A stretch of DNA of 64,000 nt from NCBI GenBank assembly GCA_951394405.1, contig OX596337.1:806001-870000 (forward strand), written 5' to 3'. Positions within the stretch are counted from its first letter, which is position 1; every line of letters begins with the position of its first letter. Source of the DNA: Coprinellus micaceus. Lineage: Eukaryota; Basidiomycota; Agaricomycetes; Agaricales; Psathyrellaceae. The notes below the pieces were generated by a model that worked only from the letters and a program-made list of their open reading frames with translations, was not told where the DNA came from and ran no database searches. Shown here one piece after another: positions 34,551-49,009 of this stretch. Both the position numbers and the translations under genes were made by a program.

Positions 34551-36157
34551 ATGCCGCTCTCCCAGATCTCTCAAGTGCCCCGTATGCAAACCCCCGATAT
34601 TCGCGTCGCGTTGTCGCACTTCATACGCCAAATTGAGCTGGGTCACGTCAGGACGGCGACTCACCGTCCGAAGCCTCTCCACTACGACCCGGAAACCGAA
34701 GAGCTGTGCGAATTCTCCTGGTGAGTACCAAGGCTTCTCTTTGCCGATCCTTAGCATTTCACTCATTCTACCTCAACATATCCTTTTACCACCGCTAGGC
34801 CTTGCGAACCCAACCCAGACAGTAAAACTGCCTTGGATAGGGTCAAGCGCGTCGCGCCAAGTGATCTCGAGTCCCACAGACGCACCCACCATTTCCTCGC
34901 TCCATGTTGCCTGTGCGCCTTCATCGACGGGGAGGGGTACACCGAAGCTCAGATCTCCGTTGTTGAAGTGTTGACGAAAGACGGGGATCGCAACCGTTCT
35001 ATTCTCAATGGAGAGATTGTGGCCCAATGCCCCAAACAGCGCTGCGGTTACCTTGGTGCGTCATTCATACTTCCTACCGTTCGTCTCTGAGGGTTTCTTA
35101 CTGACTTGACCATCCCCCCATCAAACAGTTTGCCTTGAGCGATTCTACCAGCTGAGTCATCTAGCAGTCCGGCAATGCAAACGTCGCAGTAAGTTGCATT
35201 CGGGGTCTCATATCATCTTAATCCTTATTCTCATTTGAACTATCTGCGCGGATCAGCCATTCCATTGCCGATTCAAGATCTTGTTCATGTTTCGGACATC
35301 GAGAAGTCTTTCCGCCGTGGCGACGGTCTTTTCCAGGTGATGCCCGACGTCGTCCTACGCGGGAACAGGAAAGGTACGGGTCTCTTTATCCCTCACTGCC
35401 TCCCAAGTTGTCTTAACATTCCACAGGCCTTAAGTGAGTCTCTCCAAGCGAGGCAGGGTCACTACGAGGCCTGTGGTCACGCCTTATGCTTGGGATGTCG
35501 GAGGGCGATTTCTGGGCTACATTTGTCCAGTGCGCCCAGTGCAACCAAGTCACGCTTCGAGAGCACTACGCCGTCAGCCACGCACCTGGTTGCTCAATGG
35601 CCAACCCCAGCTTGAGGAAAGAGAGGGTGCACCCCAGCATACGCCACCACCCTTATCGACGAAACGTGGTCGATGGCAACAGGCCAGCAGGAATGCGCCT
35701 CCTTGCTAGACTGGACACCCTCGTCGGCGACGAACCTCAATATCAACCAATGCGCTCCCTAATCACACGAAGGGCCGTCACTCCTGAAAGCACTTACGAC
35801 TACGACCCCGAGGACATCTCGGTGACTGACCCAGAAATGTGGGAGTCAAGTTCAAACGGTGCTGGATTCGAGACCGCCCAAGAGGAAGGGTCGGACGAGG
35901 AAGTTGAAGATTTCTTGGGATCAGATGATGAGTACCGATCGTCCGGCCATGCCACCAATGCGAACGGCGGGTCAGCGGGGGCATGGTGGGTGCACGATGT
36001 TCCCGACCTGAGCTCGGATGATAGTCTTCCCGGGATTATGACGATTCTCGAAGAGACCTGGAGTCGGCGGGTGACTTCGAACGTCAGAACCCAGGTGGGC
36101 GACGAGGAAGGTTCGGACACGGGTTCGGGGTCTCAGGAACCAGAGCGTTACGATTGA
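34551..36157 (+). CDS. Cys-rich protein with acidic C-terminus, unknown function
   Basis: Five exons (34551-34720, 34799-35055, 35129-35188, 35257-35373, 35457-36157) give 434 residues. The last acceptor could instead lie a few codons downstream, at CTACGAG, in the same phase. Cys and His residues group in pairs: APCCLCAF, IVAQCPKQRCGYLVC, FVQCAQCNQVTLREHYAVSH. Spacing in the last resembles a Cx2C...Hx4H zinc site. From about residue 310 the chain is acidic and Ser-rich (TAQEEGSDEEVEDFLGSDDE). A nuclear zinc-binding role is likely but unproven. Family not recognised. Confidence 0.62.
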
Positions 36158-37179
36158 CCAACCGCTCCTCCTGCTCCTATTCTAGTTCGAAATTTGAGTA
36201 TAGATTCTTCTCATTTTCTGATATCCTCATAGACTTCCCATTTCAACTACATTATTATTACCGGTTTGAATAAACGTTCTCGGAATCGATCATGCGCCTG
36301 CATCATGTGGTAGTGAATATTTGCGTAATAGACACAAAAGGTGGTAAACTGGCCATCGATAGTACCCGACTTTGTCAACAGGAAGCACGTCCCTTCATGA
36401 GCGCTTGATGATCAAGCTCAAGAATTGTAGCCCGTGGCGGTGTTGGTGATGGGTGACGTGATCCGAGCGGCAAACGGGCGAACGGATGGTCGTCAGGTTC
36501 CTTCGCACCAACAACGACGTCGACGAGGTGACTCGCCGCTCGGAGCATGTCTGCCAATCGAATGCCGCCTTCAACGTCCCGCCCAGGTTCCCTTCGAACC
36601 TTAAGGAGAGTAGGCTGAGGATCGGGGTTGTCTCCAAGGAGTTCTGGAACTGGAGAAGTTGTGGCTTGTCTCAAAGTGACACTCACAGGGTGAGTTTGCT
36701 CCCCTTCTCATTTTGTGTTCACATCCCTTTCTCTTGCTTATCAGCCAATAGTGTTGCTCTGGCATCTATGAAGGGGCGCGCCAGCGTAAGCCTGATGGCG
36801 CCCTCAACTTCTCGCGATTGATTGGGCGCGAGAGTGTTTTCGATTTCTTCAAAGTGCCTGAACCTCTTCCAGTGCTCAACCTCTTCCAATCCTCAGCCTC
36901 TTCCAGTCTCCCTACTCTGTTGCTCAAGTGACATTTCCCTCGCCGCTGGGGGACTTCTGGGCTCTGAGCTCATCGCGCACACGACCGCAGCTCAGAAGGC
37001 CGTCACGGATGGGCGTCTTACAAGAACCCCTACTGTCAGCTCCCTCGCCAAGTATCTCGAGTAGAAGAGCGTGGAAACCGTCTTGCTCGACTCCAACGCC
37101 GTCGACTATTGGTTCAAAGATGTCATGGGCGAAGCAACCTTGCGTGTATGAGGGGTCTCAGGTGAGTGGATGGCAGTAC
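36158..37179. other. No intact gene; possible decayed coding sequence
   Basis: A plus-strand frame near 36955-37140 reads AAGGLLGSELIAHTTAAQKA, a stop, then SVETVLLDSNAVDYWFKDVM, which looks like an old gene remnant. A minus-strand frame at 36686-36375 also looks somewhat protein-like but its start overlaps a splice-donor-like GTGAGTG and it was not called. Confidence 0.3.
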
Positions 37180-38420
37180 TACTGCGTCGCAATCGTCCCC
37201 AAACAATCAGAGTAACCGAACCACCCCTTCCCTCTCTCTCCTCTGGGAGCAAGCGAGGCCTGCCAAGTATCCCGGGACGACGATAGAATAGACCACAAGA
37301 TCTCAATCCCTGGTCGCAGAACATCGCTCTCAGCAGGAAGCCCCTCTCTCCTTGGCGTCGCGGCCTCCCTCGTCAGGCGCAGCATCTGGAATTCGTGCGT
37401 GCGTTTCTTTCCGCCTCAGACGTTTATTGCAATCGCCTCTAATTTAATCGTGACTAGCAGTACTTCCATGGTCCTCCTCAAGATGAAGGAGGCCGCCAAG
37501 TCTTACCTCGGAACTACCGTGACCGTGACAACGCTGTCGTCACCGTCCCCGCCTACTTAGACTCCCAGCGTCAGGCCACTAAGGGTGCCAGTACCAGCTC
37601 CGGCATGAACGTCCTCCATATCATCAACAAGCCTATCACGACTGCCGCTATCGCCTACAATCTCGATAAGGAGGTCCAGGGCGAGCGCAACGTCCTCATC
37701 TGCGATCCCGGTGGAGGAGCCTTCATTTTGGCTTTTCTCACAAGGATCTCTTCCCCTCCACCCCCGTGCCTGTGAAGGTCTTCATCGACTCCAAGATCGG
37801 CAAGGCCAACGTCCACGAGACCACCCTCGTCGGTGGCTCCACCTGTATCCCCCGTATCGCCAAGCTCGTCTCTGACTTTTTCAACGGCAAGGAGCCCAAC
37901 AAGTCTATCAACCCTGACGAGGCCGTCGCCGACGGTGCTACTGTCCAGGCCGCCATTCTCTGGGGCACTTCCGAGAAGACCCAGGACCTCCTCCTCGATG
38001 TGCCCCAGCTCTCTCCCTCAGTATCGAGACCGCTGGTGGTGTCATGACTGCCCTCATCAAGCGTAACACCACTGTCCCAACCAAGAAGTCCGGGGTCTTC
38101 TCCACCTACGCCGATAACCGGCCTGGTGTCTTGATCCGAGCGTGCTCGCACCAAGGACAACAACCTACTCGGAAAGTTCGAGCTCTCTGGCATCCCTCCG
38201 CTCCCCGTGGTGTTCCCCAGATCGAGGTCACCTTCGACATCGACACCGTCTCCACTCACGGCAAGACCACTGGCAAGTCCAGCCGTATCGCCATCACCAA
38301 CGACAAGGGCTGTCGCTCCAAGGAGGAGATCGATCGCATGGTGTCCGAGGCTGAGAAGTACAAGGCTGAGGATGATCCAGGCCAAGAACGGTCTCGAGTC
38401 GTACGCCTACAATTGGCAGC
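37180..38420 (+). pseudogene. HSP70 pseudogene, copy A
   Basis: A remnant of a cytosolic HSP70. The earliest match is the AACCGAACCACCCCT stretch at about 37215; then foreign sequence; then an intron remnant with donor GAATTCGTGCGT; then the nucleotide-binding domain from [18 protein letters not shown] to the VNVH...[22 protein letters not shown] and [17 protein letters not shown] blocks, and part of the substrate-binding domain. It carries an in-frame stop (PAYLDSQ region reads PPT stop), several frameshifts and an internal deletion that joins the end of IFDPGGG to the phosphate-2 region. Intron retention means DNA-level duplication, not retroposition. Not expected to give a chaperone. Confidence 0.88.
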
Positions 38421-38586
38421 ACCGCCGACGAGACCCAGGATATTCTCCTCCTCGACGCTGCCTCGGTATCGAGACCGCTGGTGTTGTCATGAGCCCCACG
38501 ACGGTGCCAGCTCCACCATATCCCCCGCATCATTGCCAAGCGTACATCTGGCCGACATTCTGGCTGGATCCATAGGCAGGTGTGGC

Positions 38587-38596
38587 ATATAAATAG
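38587..38596 (+). promoter_or_regulatory. TATA box of HSP70 copy B
   Basis: ATATAAATAG at 38587-38596 lies 113 bp before the ATG of copy B and is followed by a C-rich leader. Copy B thus still has a promoter-like start; no clear heat-shock element (nGAAn triplets) was found beside it. Confidence 0.55.
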
Positions 38597-38708
38597 CTGA
38601 GCACGAGAATCACATCTTCAGTCTTACCTTTCATCGTAAGCATCAATTGCACCTTCGCGAGCTCCAAGTTTCCTGCTCATCCCCCTCCAGACTCATCCCT
38701 AACTCGTC

Positions 38709-40783
<2,075 letters not shown>

Positions 40784-40799
40784 AACGGTTCGTTTTCTC

Positions 40800-42190
40800 T
40801 TACCACACAAGAACCAGAGCGCGATGAACCCCCGCAGCAGGTATGCCGAGATCAATCTTTTGATACCTTGTGGCGGTCGCTGACATTTTGTTCAGGTTCT
40901 TCGACATCAAGCGTCGCCACGGTCGCCAGTTCGACGACGCTGAGATCAGTCTGACATGAAGCCCTTCCCTTTCATCGCCTTCAACAAGGGCGACAAATCG
41001 TGCGTCCGTGTTGAATACCTCGACGAGGCCAAGGAATTCGTGCGTACGCACTATTTTCCGTGGCCGATCTTTTATCTAATGTCACATTCTGGTTCCCCGA
41101 GGTGATCTCCTCCACGTCCTCCTCAAGATAAAGGAGACTCCGAGTCCACCTCAGAACCACCGTCAACAACGCCGTCGTCACCGTCGCCGCCTCCGATGTC
41201 TCTCCCCACCGTTGAGGGGCTTAGGCAGCGAGGACTTCGACGACCGTCTCGTCAACCACTTCATCCAGGGGTTCAGGCGGAAAGTACCGTTCTTGTGCTT
41301 CTCATCTTCATTTCCGCTCCGATCACTGACGTGTGCCCTTCAGTTCTCTCCGTCAACTCTCGTGCTGTCCGCCGTCTTCGTACCGCCTGCCAAGCATACC
41401 CTCTCCGCCGCCGCCCAGACCTCCATCGAAATCGACTCTCTACGAAGGTATCAACTTGTACATTCCCCTTACTCCGTCCTCGTCGGTGGCTCCACCGTAT
41501 CCCTCGTATGGTCAAGCTCGTCTCTGACTTCTTCAACGGCAAGGAGCCAAACGAGTCCATCAACCCCGACGAGGCCGTCGCCTACGGTGCCGCTGTCCAG
41601 GCCACCATTCTCTCTGGTGACACTTCCGAGAAGACCCAGGACCTCCTCCCCGATGTTGCCCCCCTCTCCCTCGGTATCGAGACTGGTGGTGGTGTCATGA
41701 CCACCGGCGTAACACCACACCCCCACCAAGAAGTTCGAGATCTTCTCCACCTACGCCGACAACCAGCTCGGTGTGTTGATCCAATTCTACAAGTGTTCCC
41801 CACATCGAGGTCCACATCGAGGTCACCTTCGACATCGACGCCGACGGCATCTTCAGCGTCTCCGCTCACGACCGTGACAAGATCATCGACAAGTCCAACC
41901 GTATCACCATCACCAACGACAAGGGCCGTCTCTCCAAGAAGGATACTGACCGCATGGTGTTCAAGGCTGAGGATGAGGCTGCTGCTGCTCGTATCCAGAC
42001 CAAGAACGGCCTCGAGTCGTACGCCTACAACCCCCGCAACTCGATCCAGGACGACGGGCTCGGGGCTGGCGACAAGGACAAGCTCTGGTCTCCCGTTAAC
42101 CAGACCATCCCGTCACTCGAGTACTCGCAGGACGTTTTACAGAATGAGCGCGAGCAAGCAGAAGCAGCTCGAGGCGATTGCCGGTCCCCT
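40800..42190 (+). pseudogene. HSP70 pseudogene, copy C
   Basis: Begins in the middle of the nucleotide-binding domain (NQSAMNPRSR, intron, FFDIKRRHGRQFDDAE) and keeps the intron after EAKEF. It has lost the stretch between VVTVAAS and the region equivalent to EDFDNRLVNHF, and later shows many frameshifts; blocks such as [36 protein letters not shown] and [18 protein letters not shown] are still legible. Unlike copies A and B it keeps the codons for the [10 protein letters not shown] segment, so it split off earlier. It fades out near the [11 protein letters not shown] stretch and lacks the EEVD end. Confidence 0.86.
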
Positions 42191-45100
42191 TCCGCAAGTA
42201 CCTACATCGATGAGACGTTTGCTGGAGCCGTTTCAATGGACGTCCCTCATCTTCACCGCGACCCAGGGCACAGAATAGCCGGCGTTGGATTTAGTTGCCG
42301 GTGTGGGAACGGAAATTAACTCCGATTCAATTCTCTCATATAAACTTGAACCACGCCTCACGCCACGTTGGCCTCTCCCACCATGCACTGGTTGGGTTCC
42401 TCGAGCTTTGCCGCATTCTCGAACGCTCCGCAGGTCGTCTACGTTTTCTCCGCGGAAGGGTAAGAATGGTGTCTCATTCTCCGACCACAGGCTTACTCAC
42501 CTCACCTTTATAGGTCTTCACAGGAGTGCCAGCAAGAGTCACTCGGAGGCTGCCCGCCCCCACTCGTCATCATACACTGGTGGTTCATGGAGTTCCCGTA
42601 TTAGATGAATCCTAGTAGGCACTGGTCGGGAAGGTGTAAGTGCCGATATTGAGGGGTTACTTCACGGTACGTTATTTCCTCTCCTCCAACACCCGCATGA
42701 CCCCTATTGAATTTGATATGCGTTGGTAATTGTTGCGAAGGTCATTACGCATGCTCTTCTCCGCCCTTTCATGTGTAACCCCTCCGAATGTCCGACACGT
42801 CCCGTGGATTCACGCATTCCACTTCTTTTTTCATCATCAACCTCGTTTGTCTACCGAATATGCATTGGGTGGGAAACTGATTCTCCTCTCCACATGACTG
42901 CCTAGCTCACACTGTTCTCGTTGGGTCCACTCTCTGCCCCCTCTGTCCAAGCACACTCAGCCGATGTACGTTATTACCCCCATTCTCTGTCTTTTGAAAT
43001 TGTTTTCACCCACCCAGACGTTTCAGAGTCTCCTTTCCACCACGACAGCCTTTGCGGGAACGGCGCACAGCATGAATGTCCGTAGGGTATGTCAATTATC
43101 CCTGTCCTCCAATACTGGCGCTAACGCCGTCTCACCCCCCACTCCCCCACTCCCCCCTGGTCGAGGCATCGCATGGGAGAGGTGAGCAGTGTCGACGCGA
43201 TCCCCTGTGTATGTCATTCCTTTGTATCCTCTCCCTTTCCTGTAGTCCTACTTTGTATCCTCTACCCCTCCTGTAGTCCTACTTTGTATACCCAGACATA
43301 CAGACACCTTTGCAAATCAATGCTTTCCCCCTGTTCAGTCATTCGTCGTCGTCAACCGCCCAGTGGTTACCCCTCACTGGTTGTTCGTCTCCCTCATGTC
43401 CAAGTTTCATGGCAATGCCCACCGTCATTCCCTTTGTCCACGACCGGATTTTATTATCCATCAATCACCTGGGTACCTTCGTTGTCCATATCGTATAGAG
43501 GCGGTTAGTCCCCCACGCCTGGGTCTCGTCATGCATTCATGACTCGTGCACCCGGCGCAGTGTGCCGACCATTGCCATTGTCATGGAGAGTGCATTGACT
43601 GGTCAACCCGGTACTTGTGCTGCATGGGCCTGTTTGTTTCGCTTTTGGTAGCACACTGGCAGGAGCAGTGGAGTACCAGGGGCGCTTCGTCAAGGCAGTC
43701 CAAACATCTGCTCCATTTGCTTTCTTCTACTGTGCAACTTGTTCAGGCGATGCCGACATTCAGGGCACAGACAACTTAATAATTACCAATCCCGCGCCCT
43801 CTGTTTCCATCGTACTGGTCAATTGGGTGGGAATCAACGTTATCAACACTCGCCATCACCATTTTTATTTCTGAGTGCCAAGGCTTCGAAAGCATCACGG
43901 AGTCGGTGCGTGCTGCAAGGAGAATATCAGAGCTGTAATGTACATCATTCTGACAGCTATGCCGCTCCCTCCCTCGCTTCTCATCGTTCCCATGGTTTGA
44001 ATAAGCCGTTTTTGGAGCAAAACCGACTCACAGGGTATTGATCGTCTCATAAGTGAGGAGCGAAAAGCGTTTATAGAGCAGTAAACGAAGATACCTTGCA
44101 CTCACGCTACTTCATGTTACCACGTTGCGCAGGTGTAACTTCTCCACCACGCTTTGGTTCGTCCTGCCATCGTCATATCTGCAACCATTCTCTAAGCCGG
44201 CTTGACCGAACCATCCGCTGTTCTCTAACGGTTCGATGATACGGTAAGCTGGCGCCCGATGTTAGAGCCAGTGATTCCCCTATTCCTGTAGAGGCTGCGC
44301 ACATTCAAGTGGCCTATGCTGGTGACCTTTGGAGTTCGGACTCGTCCAAATTGGAACGAGAAGAAATATTGTGATGACTCGCTACCGCCCCCGACGCGAA
44401 CTCGAAAGCATCGTTCAGCGGCCATCCACTTTCCCCCTCCTCCCCAGCCTGTCCGTTGGACTATATTCAGATGCCTTCCTTATCGCTCTACCGCAGCATT
44501 GCATATCAGGACACGAAGCCTCTAAGGAGGTGACCTCCAACGCCCGCACCCACGCTCGCCAATCCCATCACCGTCGTTTCCTTTTTCTCCTCGTCCCGGT
44601 TTGGACGAGCGGCGAAACGAAACGACGCATTTTAGAATTGAGAAGCCCTAATGGGACGAGTAAGCTCATCTACTTGCGGGCGCGCGCAACCTCCGACTGG
44701 GCGCAATACCGCCATTCAGTTCCAAATCCCAGTACATGGTGGAGCCTGAAAGCGAATGGAATGACGCATGGCGACCCTCCTGCTTTGGGCGTATGGGGCA
44801 ACCCGGGAGGTCGAGTCCCGCCTTCTTCCCCCGGAGCCTGCTGCCAACGCGATGTGTGGGGAGATTAGTTACTCTCCCTACCTATAGGGTGGCCCGACCG
44901 TTGCACTACTCCTTTGGGCCTCACCGGCGCCTGAGCAATACTTTCCTGTGTCCCGTCAGCCTGTTCAACGCTTAGCACGAGTCAAAAAGAGGCGCTTCTT
45001 TTGACCGTTCAAGAGTGATCTAGAGCAGCTCGTGCCAACCCCACCTGAAGCTCCTTGGGGGTCATTGGAGGCCTGGCCTGGCTCGGCTTTATTGCCAGCG

Positions 45101-46548
45101 CGGGGCGCACAACCGCGTCACTAGGCGACGCTCCTAGAAAAAGAACATTACCCCAAGCTGCAAGGTACATCAGCGCTGATAAGGCCTTATCTACCAACAT
45201 ATCAGAATGATATATATTTCAGCAATTACAGCTCTTATAAGGCCTTATATGGCCTTATCTATGGGGCGTGGAAACTCTGATGGTGGTGTTTAGCATCGGG
45301 GCTTAAATGCGGAGAGGGAGGGACCGATCAGGTGTACAACCGGTGGCTAGAGCACTTGCGCACCGCCTAATCTTACTTCGTACTGTAGGTAACCGCTACC
45401 CAATTCAGCGCAGGATAAGGGGACTCATAGTTTTTACGCACGAAATGACTCGCTGAGCGCACGGTTTGGACGTTCCTCCGTCTAGGCTTGCCCTGGGAGA
45501 GTGTGCCACTGTCGTTGCGTGCGTTCAAGATATCAGTGAGCACGGTGGGCGATTATCGACGGAAGGCAAAAAAGATCCGAGTAGCTCAAATTTGAGACCA
45601 CCCACTGCGGCAACATGTTCAGGTTAATACACTCTCAAACCACACTTCGATTACTCGATACTTCTAGCAACTCGGATACCTCCAAGAAGAGAAAACCTCT
45701 ATATATATCAGCACCACTGCCAATGATTTCCCAATGTATTCAGTCAACCAGGGGCACTGCATTTCAAAATTTCAAACGCCACTGAGCCTACAGAGGTAAC
45801 AACAATCTGTTAAGACTAAGCTGGCGACCCTACGAGAGCTTTGAGTCAATTTGGAGCGCACAGTGAATAATTGCCCATACCGAATTCCTCAAGCTTCAAG
45901 CCGAAACCAATTCCAGTATGTCTCGATAAATCCGATCTTTGTCGAAGGCGTCGGCGTCGTTTGTAGGCGTGACCCATACTGGCCCACCCCTCCCGAAGCT
46001 AACAGTCGTGGTGTAACCAACGCCTTTGGAGTGTTTCGTCGTGGCCGTGTGGAACGTCCTGCTGAATTTGCCCTTTATCATCTAACTGCTGGTTGATTTC
46101 GAATCTCCGTGCCAAGGAGACCAAACCCCAGGTTGAAGCGGGGAGATTGGGCCCGCCGTCGGGCATATTTTCGAGATCCGTCTGATGGCGCTCCCTCTGT
46201 CTCAGAAGGAGAGCCTCGTTCTAGGGGTGTCAAAGGGAGCAGTCAGACACCAAGTAAGCAAGCTATTCTCACAGAAACGTACGTAGCGAACCGGCATATC
46301 TCGTATCTATAATGCACTGAGTACTCGAAGGGGTGCGGGCGGGGGGTGTGGAACTGCGAATTGTGAAACATATTTATCTCGAAGGCCACCTGGCGGCTGA
46401 CTTGGGCGTCTGGCCAGCCTGGTTTAAAATATGACGATCCGTTCGAAGCTAATTAGCTAAGTTTTGGAGGGCTATCCCTAAATGGAGGCCGGTTGAGCGA
46501 GCACGAAGATATAAAGAAAAGCTAGTTCAAGTGCGCAGGCTTGCGCGG
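42191..46548. other. Gene-poor stretch, 4.4 kb
   Basis: Only short overlapping frames occur. I found a 31 bp tandem repeat (43220-43290), a 14 bp palindrome GATAAGGCCTTATC (45178-45191) and AT-rich sequence nearby. A 61-residue minus-strand frame at 46081-45896 looks mildly protein-like but has nothing to support it. The region may be old repeat DNA. Confidence 0.4.
43220..43290 (+). repeat. 31-bp tandem repeat, 2.3 units
   Basis: Two units, 43220-43250 and 43251-43281, begin CTTTGTATCCTCT and end CTGTAGTCCTA, differing at a few bases; a third starts and is cut after 9 bp. Pyrimidine-rich; no function evident. Confidence 0.8.
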
Positions 46549-48468
46549 CTAGATGACAATACCCTTGGCTTGCTTATAGTCTGTGACCTTGATATCCCTC
46601 CACACCAACACGGATCCCAGAGCGACGACCAAGACCGCCGTTGCGGCAATGCACTGGCACTTCTGAGCCGCACCGTAAGCAGCGTTGATAGCAATCCTCT
46701 CGGCTGAGCCAGGAGGGTAGGAGAGCTGGATCGTGATGTCTCCGTAGACAGCCGCGACGTCGGTGCCAGCAGGCAGCAGCTCTGCCAACTTTTGGGGGAA
46801 CACGCTTGTCCAGACAGCGATGGCAACGACGGAACCGATGGCGCCACCGACGGATGCGAACATACCCTCTAGGGCGAGGACGACGGCGACGTATTGATGG
46901 GTGGTGGCAGCCATGGCGGCCATCTGCTCGCAAATGACGAGGGTTCCACCAGCGACGGCGATGAAGATCTGGCACATGACGACGTAGCCGATGTTGGTGT
47001 CGGGCTGGCGGAAGTGGATCATGAGGCCGACACCGAGGATGGTGACGGGAACACCGAACCAGACGGCGAGCCACTTGAAGCGCCCGGTGTAACGAATGAG
47101 GACACCGACGATGAGGGCCCAGAAGCAGGAGCCCATCGAATAAGTGTTGGAGACGTAGGATGCCTCGGTGATGGTGAGGCCGTTGACGACCAGGAGGAAG
47201 GAGAAGAAGTAGGCATTCCAGCAGTAGAAGCTGACGAAAAGGGATGCGGAGAGGATGCAAGCGCCGAGGACCGTGCGATCGGCCAAGAGTTTGTAGGGGA
47301 TGAAGGTCTTGGGGGCGTAGAAGCGTTCCCAGATGACGAACGCGATGCAGAGGAGGCCACCGATGATGATCATGGCGATTATCATAGCAGAACGCCATCC
47401 ATCGGCCTGGTAGGAGTAGAGGGAGAAGGGAAGGAGGAAGAGGGCAAGTCCGGCAGTGATGAGGAAGAGACCGAAGGCGTCAAATTCAACCGCGTAGTGT
47501 GTGATAGATTGCCAAACGGTGCGACCGGAGGGCTGCTTGGGGACCAGGTTCAACTCCTCGGCCTTGCGGTAGTTGACCCAGAACACGTAGGATAGAGGAA
47601 GGGTGACCACAGGAGTGATGATCGTGAAGGCACCGAAGCCCCAACGCCAGCCAGGGCCCTTGAGGAAGGCGGCGGCGAGGGGTCCACCAATCCAGGTCGT
47701 GGCAAGGTACGGTGAGGATGCATAAGCGAACATGAAGGCTCGGTTTCGCAACTTCGACGTATCAGCAATGAAGATGCCGAGCGTGTAGGTGAGGCCGTTG
47801 TATCTGGTAGAATGGGTATGATCAGCATCAATTCAGGAATAAGCGACAGAGGAAAGTAAACTCACCCAACCCAGTAGAACACCTGCGCAGCGGCATAGGT
47901 CTTCACGTTGTTACAACCAGCCATCATGGCCAAACCGATCGTCAAGCAGACCACCATGGCGAAGTAACCTTGAGGGCGACCCCAAATATCGAGCACCTTG
48001 GCCAGTGGAAGCTTGATGAGACCGCCAACAATGCTGGAGACGATCTGGGTGGCTCCGAGGAGAGAGTGCTGGCCGAAGCTACTGGTGACATATGGGATGA
48101 GGGAGTTGGACATGTTCTGCTGCATCGTGTCGACGAAGTAGATGACCCAAATCCTAGATGGGACAGTATGTTAGCGACGAGTCGTTCCCGGGGTCGAGGA
48201 GAACGTACATGAGATAGACGAAGAACAGGGTCCTCTTGGTCCAGACACTGGTGATGGCCTCAACGCCCTTGACACCATCCTGCGTCTCACCATCGTCTGT
48301 CGACGCGTCGTCGTCGCTGTGCGCGAGACGGCTGGGGTCCTTCTCGTCGAGACTGGCACGGGCCGTGGCGCCGGTGGCACTGACTTCTGCGTCCTGCGAC
48401 GGTTTCTCGGTTTCAACGACCGGCTCCTGCGCGCGAGGTCGGATGCGGTTGAAGAGGGCGATGGCCAT
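46549..48468 (-). CDS. Siderophore-iron transporter, MFS (SIT/ARN family)
   Basis: Exons 48468-48209, 48153-47866 and 47803-46549 give 600 residues, normal for the family. An acidic cytosolic N-terminus of about 75 residues is followed by many hydrophobic helices (family: 14). Family-type motifs are seen: WVIYFVDTMQQNMSNSLIPY in helix 1, LPLAKVLDIWGRPQGY (the MFS loop 2-3 motif), YNGLTYTLGIFIADTSKLRN, and near the C-terminus YPPGSAERIAINAAYGAAQK and WRDIKVTDYKQAKG. It should import ferric siderophores by proton symport at the plasma membrane or vesicles; which siderophore cannot be said. Two GATA-factor boxes lie about 240-280 bp upstream, fitting iron repression. The reading frame is undamaged. 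Confidence 0.93.
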
Positions 48469-48707
48469 GTCGAAGTGGGGAGCCTCGACTGGGGGGAGGG
48501 AGGGAAAGGCGGAAGGGGTGAAAGGGGGCGAACCGAAGCTGAGGAAGCAAGCTGCAAGGTTCGATCTTCCTCGTCAAAAGGCGCTCCGTCTTATATATTT
48601 TCTGGCTTCTTAGGCGCGAACCAAAGTAACGGAGCGCTGGAGCGCTCAGGCCGGAGGCCAGTCGGGTTGGAATCCACCTGATTATAGGGAGCGGGCGCCT
48701 AGACCTT

Positions 48708-48717
48708 AATCTGATAA
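48708..48717 (+). promoter_or_regulatory. Putative iron-GATA repressor site 1
   Basis: AATCTGATAA fits the (G/A)ATC(T/A)GATAA element bound by fungal siderophore repressors (Sre1/SREA/Urbs1 type). It lies about 240 bp upstream of the transporter ATG at 48468. Confidence 0.6.
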
Positions 48718-48736
48718 AAATTGGGGAGATCGTCTT

Positions 48737-48745
48737 ATCAGATAA
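48737..48745 (+). promoter_or_regulatory. Putative iron-GATA repressor site 2
   Basis: ATCAGATAA, inside the perfect palindrome CTTATCAGATAAG, lies 20 bp beyond site 1. Two such sites this close suggest paired binding of a two-finger GATA repressor, as known for Urbs1 and SREA. Confidence 0.6.
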
Positions 48746-49009
48746 GGCCCCACCTCACCTTCGTGTGATCTTCTGCGCGGCGGCGCTTGCTCGATGTGCC
48801 TAGGCTGTCGGAGCGCGAGAACAATAGAATTACGGGGATCCGATGCTTCTACATCTTGCGCACCAGGTTACCCTCTATAAGATCCTATGAAGATCGCGCC
48901 CAGCGTTGAGCAAAGCGTTCTTTCAGCACAGAAAGAACCATCAAACCGGGTGCGAAGGACGCACCTTCTCGCCAACTGCGGAGTTGTAGTCGTTCGACCT
49001 GGTTTCAGA

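Noticed and set aside
36375..36686. Minus-strand frame with TLLKVRREPGRDVEGGIRLA
   Set aside because: It looks partly protein-like but its apparent start is GTG within a donor-like GTGAGTG and no consistent exon joins it.
44805..44835. T-loop-like GGTCGAGTCCCGCC
   Set aside because: The T stem is one base off and no cloverleaf is present upstream.
45896..46081. 61-residue minus-strand frame
   Set aside because: A stop lies directly upstream, no splicing extends it and no family is recognised.
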